Part shown: one piece after another, positions 45,656-56,012 of the stretch | Layout: each line of letters opens with the position of its first letter | Numbering within the stretch: the first letter of the stretch is position 1 | NCBI GenBank assembly: GCA_964017235.1 | Contig: OZ024940.1 | Span: 28,638,573-28,702,572, forward strand | Source of the DNA: Sabellastarte sp. h YS-2021 | Lineage: Eukaryota; Annelida; Polychaeta; Sabellida; Sabellidae | Reading direction: 5' to 3' | Length of the DNA stretch: 64,000 bases | The notes under the pieces: generated by a model | Told to the model about the DNA's origin: nothing | Databases searched by the model: none | Seen by the model: only the letters and a program-made list of their open reading frames with translations | Position numbers and translations under genes: made by a program

Positions 45656-46470
45656 AGATATGTGCTTTTATCAACTTTTTCTACAAGCCCAACTACCTGA
45701 CCTTTTGGAATAGGGAATGTCTTTGTAGTTTCATTTATATAAGGTATCAATGCAGTCCTCTTTCCTTTTACCAAAGTTGGGGGTAAAAGAAGTCCTGGTT
45801 CATCATGAAGTAAAGGGGAATTGTCTAAAGGTGATAGCAAATAAGTACCTTTCCTTTGTTTTCTCTGCAAACCTAAATTTACTTCTATCATACCACTACT
45901 TAGTGGCTGAATAAGATGTTTCTCTTTTGTCAAAACAAGAGCACAATCTGAATGAATGACCGCTTTGCCAGCTTGTAACAAAATTATTTCTTTTCCTACT
46001 GCCAAAGTTTTCTTTTCAAAATCTAGCTTATCCTTATGATTTTCCAGAAAATCAATGCCTAAAATCATTTGTTTTGCCATATCCTTCACTACATGTACTT
46101 CATGTTTCACCTGACTGTGTCCTAATCTAAATTTTACAACAACTTTTTCATTTTCAGATACCTCAAGTTGATGACCTGTAACACCCCATAAACTACATGT
46201 TGGTGGTGAATGATCAGAAACATTTTCACTGGGAATTCTGTTAAACACATCTTCACGCATTAAACAAATTTCAGCCCCAGTATCAATCAAAGCGTTTACA
46301 AAACAAGTTCCAAAATATATAGGACAAAATTTTTGATCATTCTGAGTACTCATTTTTACAGATCTCATAGAACCTCTTTTACAATCTAGACCTAATTTCT
46401 CGGTTCCACAGAAACTAGGAAAACTTAGTTTTCCGACTTTTGTTTTTCTGCTTTCTTTTTTGAAAAACAC
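45619..46470 (-). pseudogene. pol: Gypsy-4 aspartic protease region
   Basis: 283 codons with the protease active site VNALIDTGAEICLM and the second conserved block MILGIDFL. The long C-terminal part is the protease-RT linker (SSGMIEVNLG, VKGKRTALIPYIN). It is frameshifted at the end into the RT frame. The upstream overlap with the zinc knuckle is in another frame. Confidence 0.88.
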
Positions 46471-47341
46471 TTACTTTGGGTGTGTCCTATCTTACCGCAA
46501 TAATGACAGATGGGTTTGCCATCCTCTGTCCATTTGAATCTGGTTTTTCCTCCCTGTTTGCCTTTGTTTTGAGTTTCCTTTTTACTGTTTTTGTCCTTCA
46601 CTAATAGTTGACCAACAGCATCTACTAATTTATCTAGTCTCTGGGTAATTTCAGAATTACTATCATCCTGACCAAATTAACATCCATGGGTTCTTCCCCA
46701 TGGCGAATGTTAAAAGCCCTAGTGGCTTGTTGTTCAGCCACAGCTACTGCTTTTTCAAATTTATCAGGATTCTCTCTTATTAGTTTCCTAGCCACCCCAT
46801 TGTCTCGAACTCCATCCACCAAAGTTTCTATCAAAGCAGACTGAATCAATGGATTGTTCATGTCATGACCTGCATAAGCATCGTCCACAAGCACCATAAC
46901 CCTCATCGCAAAATTTTGTATGCTTTCACCAGCATTCTGTGTCAGTCGGCGTAACTTTTGAATGGCCAGTTGTGTATCGTTAATGTCGCTATACTGATCA
47001 TATAAAGCCTGATGTATGCCTGGCCATGGAATATTTGGGTCAACCCTGATCAAGCGTGTGACAAAGTCACCTGCTGGACCTCTTAAGGTTTGTAAAACCA
47101 AAGACTTGTATCTTTGATCATCGGCATTAAGGGCTATACCGGCTTTTTCAACATCTTTAACCCAGTCATGGAAGTGACGACTTCCTTCTCCAGAATAATC
47201 TCGTATTGTTTTTGCTAAAGATTGGACTCTCATTTCTAACTCTAATGACTTTAAAGTGTTTTGCACTGTATCATCGGATCGGCTGGCTGTGGCCCTGCGA
47301 CCTTCCTGTGGAGGTGCTGGGTTTGGTTGGTCCGGATTCAT
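46467..47341 (-). pseudogene. gag: Gypsy-4 gag with zinc knuckle
   Basis: 47341-46634 encodes 235 codons of capsid-type Gag (TIRDYSGEGSRHFHDWVKD, LVLQTLRGPAGDFVTRLI, DTQLAIQKLRRLTQNAGESI, NFAMRVMVLVDDAY). After a frameshift near 46,660 the Lys-rich tail leads to a CCHC knuckle, C-H-Y-C-G-K-I-G-H-T-Q-S-K-C, at 46,508-46,467. Gag forms the particle and the knuckle binds RNA. Confidence 0.88.
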
Positions 47342-47459
47342 TTTGTCTAAATTAATATAGGTCTGTCACAAGAACAATCCTTACAACAGAAATACCTGAA
47401 CACAAATTAATACAATTTAAGCCAAACAAATAAACAGGTACTCACCACAGTTATGTGAA

Positions 47460-47861
47460 TTAATCAAAACCAATTGCACACAAATACAGTTTTAAAATGT
47501 TCTGACTGTCCCAATCAAAACTGGAGAGATGAAGAAAAGGCAGCTTCTCTGCTTCTAATGTTGAAATGTAATCTTGATCCTCGTCCCAGAATAGACGATG
47601 ACCGATGACTGTCACTACGTAGTTGTCTACATCACCTAGAAGAACAACAGCGTCCTCTGGCTGGTCTTCTCGCAGCCTCAGAATCTCTATAAGGGCAGTA
47701 TTTGATTCAGTGTAGGTCACTGACGGAAGTTGGTAGTCTTCTGGTAGATGCAAAGTATTACTGACCTCCTCTGTATCAATCTCTACTGTTGGAACATCAA
47801 CACCACCAAAAATGGAATAAATCACCTCTTCTTCTTGATGATTTGTTAACAAGTTCTTCAT
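47460..47861 (-). CDS. Gypsy-4 leader ORF, unknown acidic protein
   Basis: Intact 133-codon frame starting 64 bases after the primer-binding site and ending 118 bases before gag. It is rich in Asp/Glu, with blocks VDVPTVEIDTEEVSN, LRLREDQPEDAVVLLGDVDN and VTVIGHRLFWDEDQDY. No signal peptide, membrane segment or zinc motif. I do not recognise a family. It occupies the leader, where errantiviruses normally have no gene, and is unbroken in an otherwise ruined element. It could be an accessory protein, an upstream Gag piece, or chance. Confidence 0.5.
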   Translation of the reverse strand: MKNLLTNHQEEEVIYSIFGGVDVPTVEIDTEEVSNTLHLPEDYQLPSVTYTESNTALIEILRLREDQPEDAVVLLGDVDNYVVTVIGHRLFWDEDQDYISTLEAEKLPFLHLSSFDWDSQNILKLYLCAIGFD

Positions 47862-47924
47862 TGATCCTATTTATCAATGTCCATTCACTGATCACTAATC
47901 ATCAATGTCAATTCACTGATCACT

Positions 47925-47943
47925 AATCCTGGTTACGGCACCA
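47925..47943 (-). promoter_or_regulatory. Gypsy-4 primer-binding site
   Basis: Minus-strand TGGTGCCGTAACCAGGATT, five bases inside the 5' LTR (the same spacing as gypsy-2). The TGGTGCCG start fits a tRNA ending CGGCACCA, such as tRNA-Phe, but the rest is not a clean match, so the primer is uncertain. Confidence 0.7.
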
Positions 47944-47948
47944 AAATA

Positions 47949-48494
47949 TGTAACCAAGTTCGGTGGAGTAGTGTTGAATCGTGAAGTGGATTCAAAAGTC
48001 AGTGAATAAGGTTTTAAAGTAAAATGTTTATTTTCCAAATAAAATTAACATAAAAATAAAACTTCATGATCGTATAGTGGATTTTTGATTTCAACAATTT
48101 GACAACACAGTTCATTAATTCCCAATTCCATTAACCTTACTTTCATTATTATTACAGTCCATTTCTAAAAAGTTAATGGGTGCTCTATAGCAATTTTATC
48201 ATAACTAATGTCCATAAACAACAGTAATGTCCATAAACATAAACCTTGAAGTAGTAGCACCTGGATGACAAATGTATACGTCACATTTACCATTAAACTC
48301 TGTGACATTAATATTTATATTGTTATAAGTGTTATAAGATCATTCATTGAGATGGCATCGTCATTTTAAAGTTTTACAAATGTGACCTTTAGCAAAATAA
48401 TATGGCCACTCACAAAATAAAATACAAATAAAATGGTCAGTGAGAAATGCAAATAGAGATACATAATACATATATAAAATATGACCATTTTACA
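47949..48494 (-). repeat. Gypsy-4 5' LTR (internally shortened)
   Basis: 546 bp, TG...CA, about 204 bp shorter than the 3' LTR. The missing block contains the TATA-like motif, so this LTR probably cannot start transcription. Confidence 0.95.
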
Positions 48495-48668
48495 CTTACA
48501 TGCATTTAATCTATCCACAATGAAGAGCCTTGACCAGTGTCCTTTTTATAATACTATGTAGTGATTACACCCCCTTTCAATTCATTAACTTCTGTCAGTG
48601 TGGTGTCTACATTTATTGTCACACACCTAACTTCCCAGCCCTTTTTTCAATTATAAGTACTTAATCCC

Positions 48669-50457
48669 CCCAGCAGGCATGCGACTTTGAAATCTGGTTA
48701 ATTCCAACGGTGAAATCTGGTTGAAATACGTGAAGATTTTGCAAACCGTTTTTAGTTGGATCCAACCGGTGAAATCAGGTTGAATTCAATGGGTGAAATC
48801 AGGTTGAATTCAATGGGTGAAATCTGGTTGGAATACGTGTAGATTTTGCAAACTGTTTTTGGTTGAATCCAATGTATGAAATAGGGTTGAATTCAATGGG
48901 TGAAATCAGGTGGTTTACACTGTCTTCTTTAGCTGAATCATTGTAGCTTGTGTTGCATAATTATAGCTTCTTAATAATATTATATAATAACTATCCATAT
49001 ACATATTTTACAATTTGGATACAACTTCAAAGTAATTAATTCTTTCTAAGATGACAGGTTTTCATGAATCATTGTATATTCAATATTCTATTTCTGATGA
49101 TGTTGTAATAACACATAATTTTTTAATCAGCTTTCAAATATGCTCAAGATATGTAAATCCATATTTTCCAACTAGATATCCATTTTTATGTTATTAATAG
49201 GACCGGTATTATTCATTGCCTTCAATTGAAATTCTTTTTGTGAAATTTTAAAATATTTTCTTTTCTTTGTAAATAACAAACAATTGTGACATTATTTATA
49301 TCTTCAGTATTTTATCCAATCAGTTTCTTTTAAATGTTTTATTAAGTTGGCTATAATTATATGGTAATTATAAAGAAACTATAATCATGTAGCAAAGTCA
49401 CAATGCTCAGTTCAGATGCTTGTGTCTCATACAACTTTGTCATATAAACTGAAAAAAAACACACAAGAAAAGCCACATTTGAAGAACTCCACCCATTACT
49501 CCCCAACTTAATTAGTTGTCAGTGCTGACCACAAAAAAACAGACTTAAAGAAGTAAACACCATGCCTGCAACTGAGCAAGGGTAAACCCCTACCTCCACC
49601 CCTGCTGTGTTATCCAATTACTTTAGTCACAGGTCCAGTGTAGCAGGGTACAGATAAGAAAAACCAGGAACCCCCCCCACCAACCTCACTGTTGTGTGAT
49701 AAAATGTTATAGCTTAGGTTCTATGTGTAGGGAAGTTTTCAGTGTAAACTTGTAAACTGAAAACTATGTTCTTTGTGTATGGGAGAATTTGAGAAACAAA
49801 TTCTAATTACTAAGTTTTGATGAATAAGTTTGAATTTATCTTTTTTTTATTTAAGATAAGTTTGACTTCAGAATGTTTTTTTTATTATCAGGAATTGCAT
49901 TAATCAAAATATAATTTTAAATTATAAAAATTATATTTGGATGTATCAGTTAATTAATAAGGAGAATGGAGAAAAGTACATGCACACATAATCTTTATCA
50001 TCTTTAAAAATTAGTCTTTGCTTTACAAATACCTACAAATTCAAAAACAATTGCAATAATAGTTCTTTCAAAAAGTTAGACTTAATCACTAAATCACCCT
50101 CTAGAAAAAAAATTTTTCAATCAACGATTACCAGTCATTCATTTCCCAACATTCAACCTGTTTTCTGTTCAATAACATGTCTAAGATTTCATGTCGAAAA
50201 ACCTAACTTGATTTAGTGGTGATTTTTTTATGAAGTATCACTACTTTTTCCAGTCAGAAATCCAGCTTTGAAATAGTGTTGAAATTTTGTCAGTGTCAGT
50301 TTTTCAACCAAAAATCACCATGATTTCTGGTCAAAATATCACTACTTTTTCATGTGAGAAAACTAACTTAGATTTAGTAGTTGGTAATGTTCATTTCAAC
50401 GTCAGGACCTGTTTTCAACTCTAAATCAACGACATTTCAAGGCGTGTGCCTGCTGGG
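48669..50457. mobile_element. ~1.79-kb non-autonomous DNA element with CCCAGCAGGC ends
   Basis: Left end CCCAGCAGGCATGCGACTTT and right end (reverse complement) CCCAGCAGGCACACGCCTTG form imperfect terminal inverted repeats of about 24 bp continuing into GAAAT. Subterminal regions are full of GTTGAA/TTCAAC-type repeats. No transposase ORF is inside. No clear target duplication was seen. Its superfamily is uncertain. Confidence 0.75.
48695..48912. repeat. Subterminal tandem repeats, ~20-bp unit
   Basis: Repeated GGTGAAATCAGGTTGAATTC-type units (at least six variants, consensus about 22 bp), with a larger repeat GAAATACGTG(A/T)AGATTTTGC embedded twice. They sit at the left end of the 48,669-50,457 element. 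Confidence 0.8.
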
Positions 50458-50627
50458 CCTCCACAAACAAGATCCTTAACCCCAGTATTTCCCTTTTAGA
50501 ATTTCTGGTAACTGCAATCCTCATGCAATTAAACTGTATTTGGTGTCTATATATTGACACACACCATATTTGGTCATCTCTATCCTGGTAGTTAATCCCT
50601 TCACACTGATCCTGTAAGTTTTCTCAG

Positions 50628-50788
50628 TCGAAATTTTGAGTTTGAAAGTCAAAATTTTGAGTTACAGTATCGAAATTTCAAGTTTGTAAGTCAAATTTTA
50701 AAGTTTGTAAGTTGAAATTTCGAGTTTCAAAATCGATATTTCGAGGTATAAAAGTCGAAATGTCGAGTTTAAAAGTCGAAATTTCCAA
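50628..50788. repeat. Degenerate tandem repeat, TCGAAATTTCGAGTTT-like unit
   Basis: About seven imperfect copies of a ~22-26-bp unit alternating GTCGAAATTT and CGAGTTTGTAA-like halves, about 0.8 kb upstream of the SLC34 first exon. Confidence 0.8.
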
Positions 50789-51627
50789 AAAATCTCATAC
50801 ATGACCGTTATAGGCTTCCGTAGTAGTCTACAGTGGGCTTGACAGGTGTTACTTGTCCTTCTAAATAGTGAATATACTTCGTAATATTATAGTACTACTA
50901 CATATACCAGTAATTGTCTCTTTTCAGTATTTATTACGACACACACGTTAAGGTTACAATGAATGTTTTGTTTCTTTGTTACGAAATTCAGAATTCAATT
51001 GTGACTGATTTTTGTTACTTTGTCTTGCCAGTTGTAACCGGATTTTTCTCCATGGGTGTGTCAGCAACAGCCACGAGTGTTCCTTGTTTGGAGGGAATTT
51101 TTTCAATTTTTTTCAAAAACCGAGTCACAGGGAAAATAACACCTGACCTTATAGTGCGTGTGGTGAGCTCGTAGTTTTGTCACATGCAACCTCAGTTGCA
51201 TTCAAAAGAAAGTTATAATGTGCTAGCATTTAATTAATTTTAACGTTTTATCATATTTCATTCACAGTTATTGTCCGTTGCTATTGTGAGCATATGATCG
51301 TGTAATCAGAGGTTAATTATCACTCCGCCTTACAACCATTTTGTGAATGAATGGATCATCAGTGAAATGACGTAATTAGAATACGTCATGGAACTTCCTG
51401 GATATTGAGAATATAGTGCCATAATTGTCAAGTTTAGTGTCTAACATTTGTCATTTTACGACATCATAAAAGTATTAAATATATAAAATACATGTATAAT
51501 ATGTATTTATATTGTAAAATAGTAAATTTTGCGAGATTTTTTAACTAGCCGATTGACTGGCGTATGAATACAAAGATTAAACTAGTAAACACCGGCTGAC
51601 CGGCACACGTGTGAACTGTCAAACAAA
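50789..51627. other. Upstream region of SLC34 gene, promoter not resolved
   Basis: No TATA or initiator could be assigned with confidence. The 5' untranslated region presumably ends here. The open frame 50,914-51,174 shows no family features. Confidence 0.4.
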
Positions 51628-51714
51628 ATGGTTCACCCACGAGTAAGGACGTGTTCTGAGAGCAAGGATAGTGAACATCCAAAGAGTCCCACAAAAATAC
51701 ACTACAATGGAAAG
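51628..51714 (+). CDS. SLC34A: SLC34 Na/Pi cotransporter, putative exon 1
   Basis: ATG at 51,628 opens 29 codons (MVHPRVRTCSESKDSEHPKS, ending Y-N-G-K), followed by a consensus donor AAG|GTAAGG at 51,715. Phase 0 joins exactly to exon 2, which opens G-V-E-C-L-V. This would be the cytoplasmic N-terminus. The exon is inferred from ATG, donor and phase only, since SLC34 N-termini are poorly conserved; another first exon is possible. Confidence 0.55.
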
Positions 51715-51844
51715 GTAAGGACTTTTTAAAAAATTATACAATCATGTATCGATTAAGGGGTACAAGCTTTAAAATTACATCCACCCTGTAGTACCCTATA
51801 CTCAGTACAGTACCGGTACACTGGTTCCCTTCATAAGTTGGCCG

Positions 51845-52076
51845 AGGGGGCCACAGTGGCAGAGTGGTAACACTCTCGCCTCCCACCTCTGAGGCCGGGG
51901 TTTGGTTCCCCGGAGGGCCTCAAATGGGAAAGCTGGTAGTTGCTTGCCGTTGGTCGGCAGTTTACAGTACAGAACCCTGACGAACTCTATGTACTGGTTT
52001 CCTCTGCCCTTCCAACTACCCATCATGACATGACCTGTACAGTGTTTAAAGCGATGTAAAACCCCAAATAAATAAA
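51845..52076 (+). mobile_element. tRNA-derived SINE copy 2
   Basis: Full-length: tRNA-like head with TGGCAGAGTGGT A box and a B-box-like GGTTTGGTTCCCC, body, AAATAAATAA tail. Perfect 14-bp target duplication TCATAAGTTGGCCG (51,831-51,844 and 52,077-52,090). In SLC34 intron 1. Confidence 0.95.
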
Positions 52077-52101
52077 TCATAAGTTGGCCGCGGCTCATCT
52101 A

Positions 52102-52318
52102 GTGGTGGTGGACCAATTCACGCCCGGGTACCAATTCAGGCCCACCCTCAATTTTCTTTAAGATTTATTATTTTTCATTGAGAAGAGGTTTACCACATCA
52201 TAGATAATCATCAAATGGATCATTTACATTTGCAATTTATTGTTTAACTGTGATTGTTTTGGATAAATTTAGGGGTGGGCGTGAATTGGTACCCGGGCGT
52301 GAATTGGTCCACCACCAC
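52102..52318. mobile_element. 217-bp palindromic MITE 1 (TA target)
   Basis: Terminal inverted repeats of about 47 bp start GTGGTGGTGGACCAATTCAC; TA on both sides (52,100-52,101 and 52,319-52,320). Each arm contains two tandem ~18-bp units starting ACCAATTCA. No ORF. Confidence 0.9.
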
Positions 52319-52498
52319 TACAGGCTCCAGAAAGACAAATAGGTTATTGTACACCAATGAATTAAACTGTTGCATATAATGAGTTTAACAACAATACATG
52401 GTTTCAGAGTGTAGTAGGCCTCTCATGTTAAAGCTCTGTGAAGCTGTGGTGAGGGCGACCAACTTATGACTGCGGCCAATTTATTAAGGGAAGCAGTA

Positions 52499-52706
52499 CT
52501 GCTTCTAGGCATAAGTTGGCCGCGGGCATAAGTTGGCAGTCACTAATTTAATTGGGCCAAACAGACAAATAAGTCTTTGTACAGTGTTTAAAACGAATAA
52601 AAAGCATAAATGTAATAATAATGGACCATTTACGATTGCAATCAGCTTTTAAATTTGTAGCAATTTCAAGATTTGGTGATGGCGGCCAACTTATGCCTAG
52701 AAGCAG
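52499..52706. mobile_element. ~208-bp palindromic MITE 2 (TA target)
   Basis: Arms CTGCTTCTAGGCATAAGTTG continue for 25 bp (27 bp if the TA is counted); TA on both sides. The left arm carries two ~17-bp units with GCATAAGTTGG; the right arm has one. In SLC34 intron 1. Confidence 0.88.
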
Positions 52707-52971
52707 TAGAAAAACTATTCTATACGTACTATAAATAATTCTAAAATTTCGAGTGGTCTACTGTAGTAGATGAGGTTATCTCTACTAAACTTGTGCAGTA
52801 GAGCTGATATGTAACCATGTCTACCAGTGGTCACTATAAAGTGGGAACTTCACCAATCCTTGTCCATGACTTCAGTCTGTGTTGGTGACTACATGTATCA
52901 TTTACATCTGTTTGCATAAATCTTCGAAAAAAACAAACTAGATAAGGGTCATTCCATATAAATGGTATGAT

Positions 52972-53220
52972 TTGGTAATGTTAAAAAGTGCAATATTCAC
53001 AGAAAGCTGGATGAAATTAAACTGGGTTAAGTTACACAATGTACCTTATTACTTTAGTATCACACAATGGCCACACTTATCTTACAATACAAAACCTGAT
53101 AATGAAGCAAAATGTAGCTTCTGTATGGATAAAAATGTCAACACCGTTACAAACACTTTGAGATACTGTTTATATAGATCACCAATTTTAATAATAGTTT
53201 TGTTTTTGCCAAACAATTAA
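52972..53220 (+). other. Unassigned open frame, possible LINE relic
   Basis: 82 codons containing a C-S-F-C ... L-R-Y-C pattern that could be the C-terminal Cys motif of a LINE. No other RT block is nearby. Probably intronic debris. Confidence 0.2.
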
Positions 53221-53302
53221 ATATGTGTCACCCTTAAATCAGTGTTATTTTTTTTATTATTAATGTAACCTTTATGTCATGCGATAGTGTTCTTACTAAT
53301 AT

Positions 53303-53708
53303 ACCGTATTTATTGTAATAAACGCCCCGGGGCGATGCATTTTTCCAAAGGGGGGGCGACTATTACAGATAAATAAAATCATATCTCGAGTCCAGTGGCA
53401 ATGGGCGATAATGAACACTTGCTGCCTTGATCTCGCTTGCTGGCATGTATAATGGCGAGACAGCTTAAAATATTTAAAACAAACCTTAAATCTGAAGAAA
53501 TTATGTAGTTTTATCTCCTATTATTGCAGATTTCAATGCGTCTGTGACCAAAACTGCCATGTTTTGTTTTTATTTTCTTTATTTCTCGTAAGCGATATTC
53601 GCTTGGGAAGTACTAAAATGCACCATTTTTCGGAATCCCGGAATCGCAAAAGTGTTGGCTGTTGAGAGGCCCGAAACCCCGAAATATAAACTTTGCAAAG
53701 GTAGAGAA

Positions 53709-53739
<31 letters not shown>

Positions 53740-53780
53740 GCGATTAATAGGGTGGGGGCGTTTATTACAAAAAATACGGT
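53303..53780. mobile_element. ~478-bp MITE with ACCGTATTT ends and internal G30
   Basis: Left arm ACCGTATTTATTGTAATAAA then CGCCCC; right arm (reverse complement) ACCGTATTTTTTGTAATAAA then CGCCCC. A run of 30 G at 53,711-53,740 lies near the right arm. No clear target duplication was seen. In SLC34 intron 1. Confidence 0.85.
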
Positions 53781-54216
53781 GTGCATTTTTGTTTATTTCA
53801 GGGTAATGTGTCATCTGAAGTGTGTAGTTCTCCAGTAATAAATTCTTTGATATTGCATTATAGAACTCTTGGTGTTTTGTGAATGAAATTAGTTTTATAT
53901 TTGTAAAGTTTTATAAGTCAATTCATAATCTGTATTTTGTGCAATTTAGACCTGTAACGGAGCTGACAATCTGTTTCATTATATAACATTAGGATATTAT
54001 CAAAATGACACCTTACTTAATGTGACTTTTAAGGATCTAATCGAGACCATTAGATCCACTATTTGAACTGGAGTTATTGATGTTTTAGCAGGTTTTCCAC
54101 ATTTCCGATTATAATTTCTCCACATCAATTTTTTATATATATATAGCTTGAGGATTACATCAAAATGACATTTCCCTTCTGTCTATGTCCATGAAAGAAT
54201 GATATGCAACCATGTA

Positions 54217-54430
54217 CTGCTCAGCTACCCAAGTTCGTCACCTACCCAAGTTCGTCGCCTGCATTTTTGACAATATAAAAGCCTCTTCACAATTATCTAT
54301 TCTTGTACAGTTGTACATCATCATTGATAGTATGTATTGCATTTGTTTTGGCATCAATATTGCTTATCCTTAACGAGTTTTAAGGTGGGTGACGAACTTG
54401 GGTAGGCGACAAACTTGGGTAGCTGAGCAC
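54217..54430. mobile_element. 214-bp palindromic MITE 3 (TA target)
   Basis: Arms begin CTGCTCAGCTACCCAAGTTC / GTGCTCAGCTACCCAAGTTT; TA on both sides (54,215-54,216 and 54,431-54,432). Each arm holds two tandem 17-bp units with CTACCCAAGTT(C/T)GTC. In SLC34 intron 1, upstream of exon 2. Confidence 0.9.
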
Positions 54431-54775
54431 TACCTGTCTGCACGTGGGTATTAAAATATGTTAGCATGCAGGTGTACTAGTGCAGTATGATTTAAATGAT
54501 GAATCTCATTAGCATTTATAATACCTACCACTTTCCTGAAAGAGGGAAATCAAGTAAATGTTATAAAGTTTTATTCTGTAATGACAAAGCTCTATCATCA
54601 AAAGGATTGATCATGAAAAACATATACTAGTAGAAAATATTAGCTTGATCATAATTGTGAAATACTGTCTCAGAGCAAAGGGAACATCTGATGCAGGGAT
54701 CATCTGGTCCAGGTTTTGAAAAACCCTATTTTGTTTTGGTAGCCAGTGACTTGTGTTTTATTTATTTTTTGGCAG

Positions 54776-54950
54776 GGTGTGGAGTGCTTGGTGTCAGCTG
54801 ACCAAGAATGTCCGTATGCATTGCTGCCTGAGAGACCTGAGGTGGTAGTGGTCATATGTGCGGAAGATGAAGTGGAGAGTGAGGTGTGTGAACAGGAAGA
54901 TGATCCATGGGAAGCCCCGGATCTCTGTGATGACAGTCCCTGCTGGTCAG
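54776..54950 (+). CDS. SLC34A: SLC34 Na/Pi cotransporter, exon 2
   Basis: Acceptor TTTTTTGGCAG| and donor TCAG|GTGAGG. 58 codons of acidic cytoplasmic N-terminus ending DDPWEAPDLCDDSPCWS, which matches the conserved DPW...L.D...WS block before the first membrane span in SLC34 proteins. Phase 1 at the end. Intron 1 before it is 3.06 kb. Confidence 0.85.
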
Positions 54951-54985
54951 GTGAGGGGGCTTTCAACTAATTCGTTCTCTGTACC

Positions 54986-55361
54986 TAGTGTTGGTATCGA
55001 ATAATAATATATATATCGATATCAAACCATATTTTTACTTCTGTATCGATTTATATTGAAATATCGGGTCATGGGTGTTTTCCGAGAAAGAACTTCCAAA
55101 CGCTTTCACGAGTTTTAGAAGTTTCCCGAAACGTAAACAAATATGGCATTTCCGGTTTAGCAGTAAGTGAAATTTGACAAAAAATGATAGGGAAAACCAA
55201 TATATTTCTCAAATTTTATATTTTATTTACATGGAAAACAGCTTAATTGCGTCTATTCAGTAGTGTGTTTGGATATTGATATTGTACCCTACATTATCGA
55301 TATCAGTATATTTAGCATGGATCGATAAATATTTCAATATCGATAAACAATACCAGCACTA
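54986..55361. mobile_element. hAT-type MITE 1 (376 bp)
   Basis: Ends TAGTGTTGGTAT / TAGTGCTGGTAT with a perfect 8-bp target duplication TCTGTACC (54,978-54,985 and 55,362-55,369), the hAT hallmark. ATCGATAT-rich interior. It lies 35 bp after exon 2. Confidence 0.9.
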
Positions 55362-55795
55362 TCTGTACCTATGAAATATTGTGCAGTACGTGCCACAACT
55401 CTTTGTTTTGACTGCATACTCTTCTGTGTATTTTGTCCGTGATTATCATTATTACTGTCGTGAATTCGTGCAATGAAACTGACAAATACAATGGGATATT
55501 ATTCCCTGCATGTATTGTCATTTGGTAGATCACTTAATTTTTACTTTTTTTGTGAGAGACTCGTAATGCTATACATAAAATTGGCCCAGTGTAGAAGAGC
55601 TTCTTTTCTTTTTAGTCTCAACATTATCAAGTTAGTTGAATTAAACTTTTTAAAGCTTCTTTTGAAGTTCTGACAATAAGACCACAGGGATGTGGAGCAC
55701 TCCTCCAGTAGACTCGCAGTATATTTCCTGACTGAAGTCAGTATAACAGAATATTGTTCTGATTTTACAGTAGGTTGCATCAGATTAATAAGTGT

Positions 55796-55997
55796 CTCGC
55801 CTCCCACCTCTGAGGCCGGGGTTCGGTTCCCGGCATGGCCTGAAGTGGGAAAGCTGGTAGTTGCTTGCCGTTGGTCGGCAGTTTACAGTACAGAACTCTG
55901 ATGAACTGTATGTACTGGTTTCCTCTGCCCTTCCAACTACCCGTCGTGATATGACCTGGACAGTGTTGAAAGTGACATAAAACCCCAAATAAATAAA
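55796..55997 (+). mobile_element. tRNA-derived SINE copy 3, 5' truncated
   Basis: Starts at CTCGCCTCCC, just past the A box, so the tRNA promoter head is incomplete. B box GGTTCGGTTCCC, body and AAATAAATAAA tail are present. Perfect 15-bp target duplication CAGATTAATAAGTGT (55,781-55,795 and 55,998-56,012). Confidence 0.95.
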
Positions 55998-56012
55998 CAG
56001 ATTAATAAGTGT

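Larger units (their letters stand above)
39084..48494 (-). mobile_element. Gypsy-4: envelope-bearing Ty3/gypsy element (errantivirus-like layout)
   Basis: Both ends are defined: LTRs begin TGTAACCAAG and end TTTTACA, and the flanks carry a 4-bp target duplication CTTA (39080-39083 and 48495-48498). The primer-binding site is at 47925-47943 and the polypurine tract at 39833-39846. Gene order on the minus strand is leader ORF, gag, protease, RT, RNase H, integrase, acidic pol tail, env. It is complete in layout but disabled by frameshifts, nonsense codons, a deletion in the integrase core and a SINE inserted in pol. Confidence 0.95.

Noticed and set aside
50914-51174. 86-codon plus-strand frame upstream of SLC34
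   Set aside because: No recognisable domain, and hydrophobic runs are explained by T-rich DNA; no splice link to exon 1 could be argued.
51845-51910. tRNA gene
   Set aside because: A and B boxes are present but the sequence is the head of a SINE repeated four times in the window, with diverged stems; not a functional tRNA gene.
53533-53814. Minus-strand frame with a long poly-proline stretch
   Set aside because: The prolines are the antisense of the G30 tract inside a MITE; the rest spans terminal repeats. Not a protein-coding gene.
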